A stretch of 64,000 nt of DNA from Alcaligenes parafaecalis (lineage in GTDB: Bacteria; Pseudomonadota; Gammaproteobacteria; Burkholderiales; Burkholderiaceae_B): assembly GCF_026344135.1 (NCBI RefSeq), contig NZ_JAPKNA010000003.1:186001-250000 (forward strand), written 5' to 3'. The notes below the pieces were generated by a model. The model did no database searches. It saw nothing but the letters and a program-made list of their open reading frames with translations, and had not been told where the DNA came from. The first letter of the stretch is position 1. The number at the start of each line of letters is the position of its first letter. Shown one piece after another: positions 63,001 through 64,000 of this stretch. The position numbers were made by a program, and so were the translations under genes.

Positions 63001-63643
63001 CTTCGGTGACGCACTTCAAGGCCACCCACAGACCGGAGAATCGGCTCATGGCCCAACCATGCTGGCCGAAGTCCAGGTACTCCTGCACGTTGGCCGGATA
63101 CAGCACGGGGATACCGGCGGCGGCAAAAACGTGATCGGACTGGTGGGCGACGGTGGAGGATTTGGCGCCGTGGTCATCGCCCGCCAGAACCAGCACGCCA
63201 CCATGACGGGCACTACCGGCCGAGTTGGCGTGCTTGAGCACGTCCATGGAGCGATCCACGCCGGGGCCTTTGCCGTACCACATGGCAAAGGTGCCGTCGA
63301 AACGGGCATTGGGGTAAAGATTGGTTTGCTGGCTACCCCAAACGGCGGTAGCGGCCAGGTCTTCGTTCAGCCCGGGCTTGAAGACGATGTCGTGTTCTTT
63401 CAGGTGTTTGCTGGCTTGCCACAGAGCCTGGTCTACGCTCCCTAATGGGGAACCCCGGTAGCCAGAGATAAAGCCGGCGGTATTCAGACCAGCGCGCTGG
63501 TCGCGTTCCTTTTGCAGCATGGGCAAGCGCACCAGCGCCTGTGTGCCGCTCATATAGGCGCGGCCCTTGGTGACAGTGTATTTGTCGTCCAGGGACACGG
63601 ATTCCAACATGGCCTTGTAAGGTTTGTTGAGTGGGGCATTCAT
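60086..63643 (-). CDS. Indolepyruvate ferredoxin oxidoreductase, fused alpha-beta-type protein
   Basis: 1185 residues, an IorA/IorB fusion. The N-terminal pyrimidine-type domain reads TAGFISGYRGSPLGSVDQAL, and a thiamine pyrophosphate domain holds FCSGCPHNTSTR and GDGTYFHSGVLAIRASIAAN. An iron-sulfur segment CEGCGDCSVKSNC with SSCNKDFSCVNGFCPSF follows. The C-terminal gamma-like part begins GILIAGIGGTGVVTVGGLLG. It oxidatively decarboxylates aryl pyruvates to aryl-acetyl-CoA, in aromatic amino acid catabolism. The start ATG has CAGGAGA 8 bases before it. A divergent LysR gene begins 121 bases away and is its probable regulator. Confidence 0.9.
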   Translation of the reverse strand: MNAPLNKPYKAMLESVSLDDKYTVTKGRAYMSGTQALVRLPMLQKERDQRAGLNTAGFISGYRGSPLGSVDQALWQASKHLKEHDIVFKPGLNEDLAATAVWGSQQTNLYPNARFDGTFAMWYGKGPGVDRSMDVLKHANSAGSARHGGVLVLAGDDHGAKSSTVAHQSDHVFAAAGIPVLYPANVQEYLDFGQHGWAMSRFSGLWVALKCVTEVVESNASVDLDPDNLKIVLPEIEDMPADGLNIRWPDPPLAQEARMMNHKWYAALAYVRANKLNRVEIDSPDARFGIMTAGKAYLDTRQALADLGLSDELCAELGIRLFKVGCIWPLDGQDARQFATGLSEILVVEEKRQILEYALKEELYNWRDDVRPKVYGKFDETEHGGGEWSLSRSPWLLPPQGELSPAIIARAIARRLGTMGLPEELQARIQARLAILDAKDREARMPRVSVERKPWFCSGCPHNTSTRVPEGSRAMAGIGCHYMTVWMDRNTSTFSHMGGEGVAWIGQQPFTDEKHVFANLGDGTYFHSGVLAIRASIAANSNITYKILYNDAVAMTGGQPVDGILKVTDVIAQVHAEGARKIVVVTDEPEKFKGLTLAGNPPIYHRDELDRVQRELREIPGTTILVYDQTCATEKRRRRKKGTYPDPALRAFINDTVCEGCGDCSVKSNCLSVEPLDTPMGSKRRINQSSCNKDFSCVNGFCPSFVTLKGAQVRKPEAQGRSLESFNLAELPLPKLPSLDKTYGILIAGIGGTGVVTVGGLLGMAAHIEQKGVSVLDMAGLAQKGGAVLSHVQIARQPDLLHATRVPTGEASLLIGSDALVSASTDVLSRVSRDRTHTIINTAASPTSDLIGNAHWQFPLQTACTDIESAVGQDIRYLDANALAVHVMGDALYANPILLGYAFQRGWIPLHMDSLLRAIELNGVSVEANRKAFQWGRLAAEKGIEALMEGATPKARAVAFPESVQSLIKRMEEHLSAYQNPAWAKRYRDAITSVMERESRLDQDKALPLTRIAATQLAKLMSYKDEYEVARLYTDPAFLDKLRAQFAGEPGKDYQIQYHLAPPLLGRKNSQGQPIKSKFGPSTRSLFKILAGLRGLRGSALDIFGYTQERRQERQNIEDYLADLNEVSAHLDADNLEVAQRWLNYPDLIRGYGHVKDAGHLKAYAQREQQRSQFRSRTEPSQRVA

Positions 63644-63723
63644 GAGTTTGTCTCCTGCAAGAAGGATGGTTTTCGTGCAAGTTGTTGTAGTTTGTTCTTT
63701 AGTCTAGGGCAGCTTTTTGTTAT

Positions 63724-63741
63724 CGTAAAATCAAATTTACG
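63724..63741. promoter_or_regulatory. Candidate LysR operator
   Basis: CGTAAA-ATCAAA-TTTACG: perfect 6-bp arms and a T-N11-A pattern (T63726, A63738), between the oxidoreductase and the divergent LysR gene. Confidence 0.6.
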
Positions 63742-63764
63742 TGTACCTGATATCTGAAAAACGG

Positions 63765-64000
63765 ATGGCTATGAAACACGAAGTGACCTTGAGACAGTTC
63801 CGCTATTTCATCGCTGCGGCCGTTAGTGGGCAGTTCTCGGCGGCGGCTCAGGCGGAGAACGTATCGCAGTCGGCAATCAGCAATGCAGTGCAAAGTTTGG
63901 AGCGTCAGCTAAATGTGGCGCTGTTCGAGCGCTTGCCGCATGGCGTGGAATTAACGCCACAGGGGCAGGCGTTTTTCCATCATGCTCACCACGTTATTGA
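63765..64000 (+). CDS. LysR-family regulator, 5' part (runs off the window)
   Basis: At least 78 residues are visible, reading MAMKHEVTLRQFRYFIAAAV with a winged helix (SAAAQAENVSQSAISNAVQS, LERQLNVALFERLPHGVELT). This is a LTTR N-terminal domain of the type TLRQLRYF. ATG 63765 or ATG 63771 may be the start. It is divergent from the indolepyruvate oxidoreductase, with a dyad operator candidate between, so it probably activates or represses that gene. The effector domain lies outside the window. Confidence 0.88.
   Translation, partial: MAMKHEVTLRQFRYFIAAAVSGQFSAAAQAENVSQSAISNAVQSLERQLNVALFERLPHGVELTPQGQAFFHHAHHVI

Overview
The window looks like a piece of chromosome from a betaproteobacterium of the order Burkholderiales, most likely family Alcaligenaceae and Alcaligenes-like. 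This is inferred from the gene order (ffs-dnaX-ybaB-recR, and greA/yhbY-rlmE-ftsH-folP-glmM downstream of carAB), the moderate-to-high GC content and the protein sequences. No similarity search was possible. Most of it is core genome: about 50 genes, two tRNA genes and one small RNA, with no phage, transposon or CRISPR array.

Layout. 0-3.1 kb: an HxlR regulator diverging from a small NAD(P)-binding oxidoreductase and an exported SnoaL-like protein, then an MFS transporter. 3.2-8.0 kb: a (GTT)26 microsatellite, ybaK, xerD, and the molybdate genes modABC with modE convergent at the end. 8.1-17.7 kb: an AddB-like/AddA-like nuclease-helicase pair, 4.5S RNA, dnaX, ybaB and recR, all on the + strand. 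17.8-21.5 kb: an ABC importer of the nitrate/sulfonate/taurine class (substrate unknown) and a methyltransferase. 21.6-38.6 kb: transaldolase, carAB, a four-gene insert (lpxO-like hydroxylase, SDR, histidine phosphatase, uracil permease), then greA, yhbY, rlmE, ftsH, folP, glmM and an olsB-like acyltransferase. 38.8-46.7 kb: a phosphate block of ppx, ppk and pstSCAB, with good Pho-box candidates in front of ppk and pstS. 46.9-54.8 kb: a heptanucleotide repeat, an acyl-CoA synthetase, two PepSY proteins with a two-component system, DoxX, a leaderless solute-binding-like protein, and a LysR/PACE-efflux pair. 54.9-57.9 kb: two identical tRNA-Pro(UGG) genes enclosing a Tat-exported flavin amine oxidase (broken by one base in a G-run), its cytochrome c and a small membrane protein. 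57.9-64 kb: an alkaline-phosphatase-superfamily (LTA-synthase-like) membrane protein, a fused indolepyruvate ferredoxin oxidoreductase and a divergent LysR gene that runs off the window.

How the parts work together. The phosphate block joins high-affinity Pi uptake (PstSCAB) with polyphosphate synthesis (Ppk) and breakdown (Ppx), and the Pho boxes suggest shared control by PhoB, encoded elsewhere. ModE probably represses modABC through an imperfect palindrome before modA. The two PepSY proteins flank the promoter region of the two-component operon and look like periplasmic modulators of its sensor. The amine oxidase and cytochrome c overlap by 4 bp, which suggests a periplasmic amine dehydrogenase delivering electrons to the respiratory chain. 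This pair, its frameshift and its position between duplicate tRNA genes are the most unusual part of the window.
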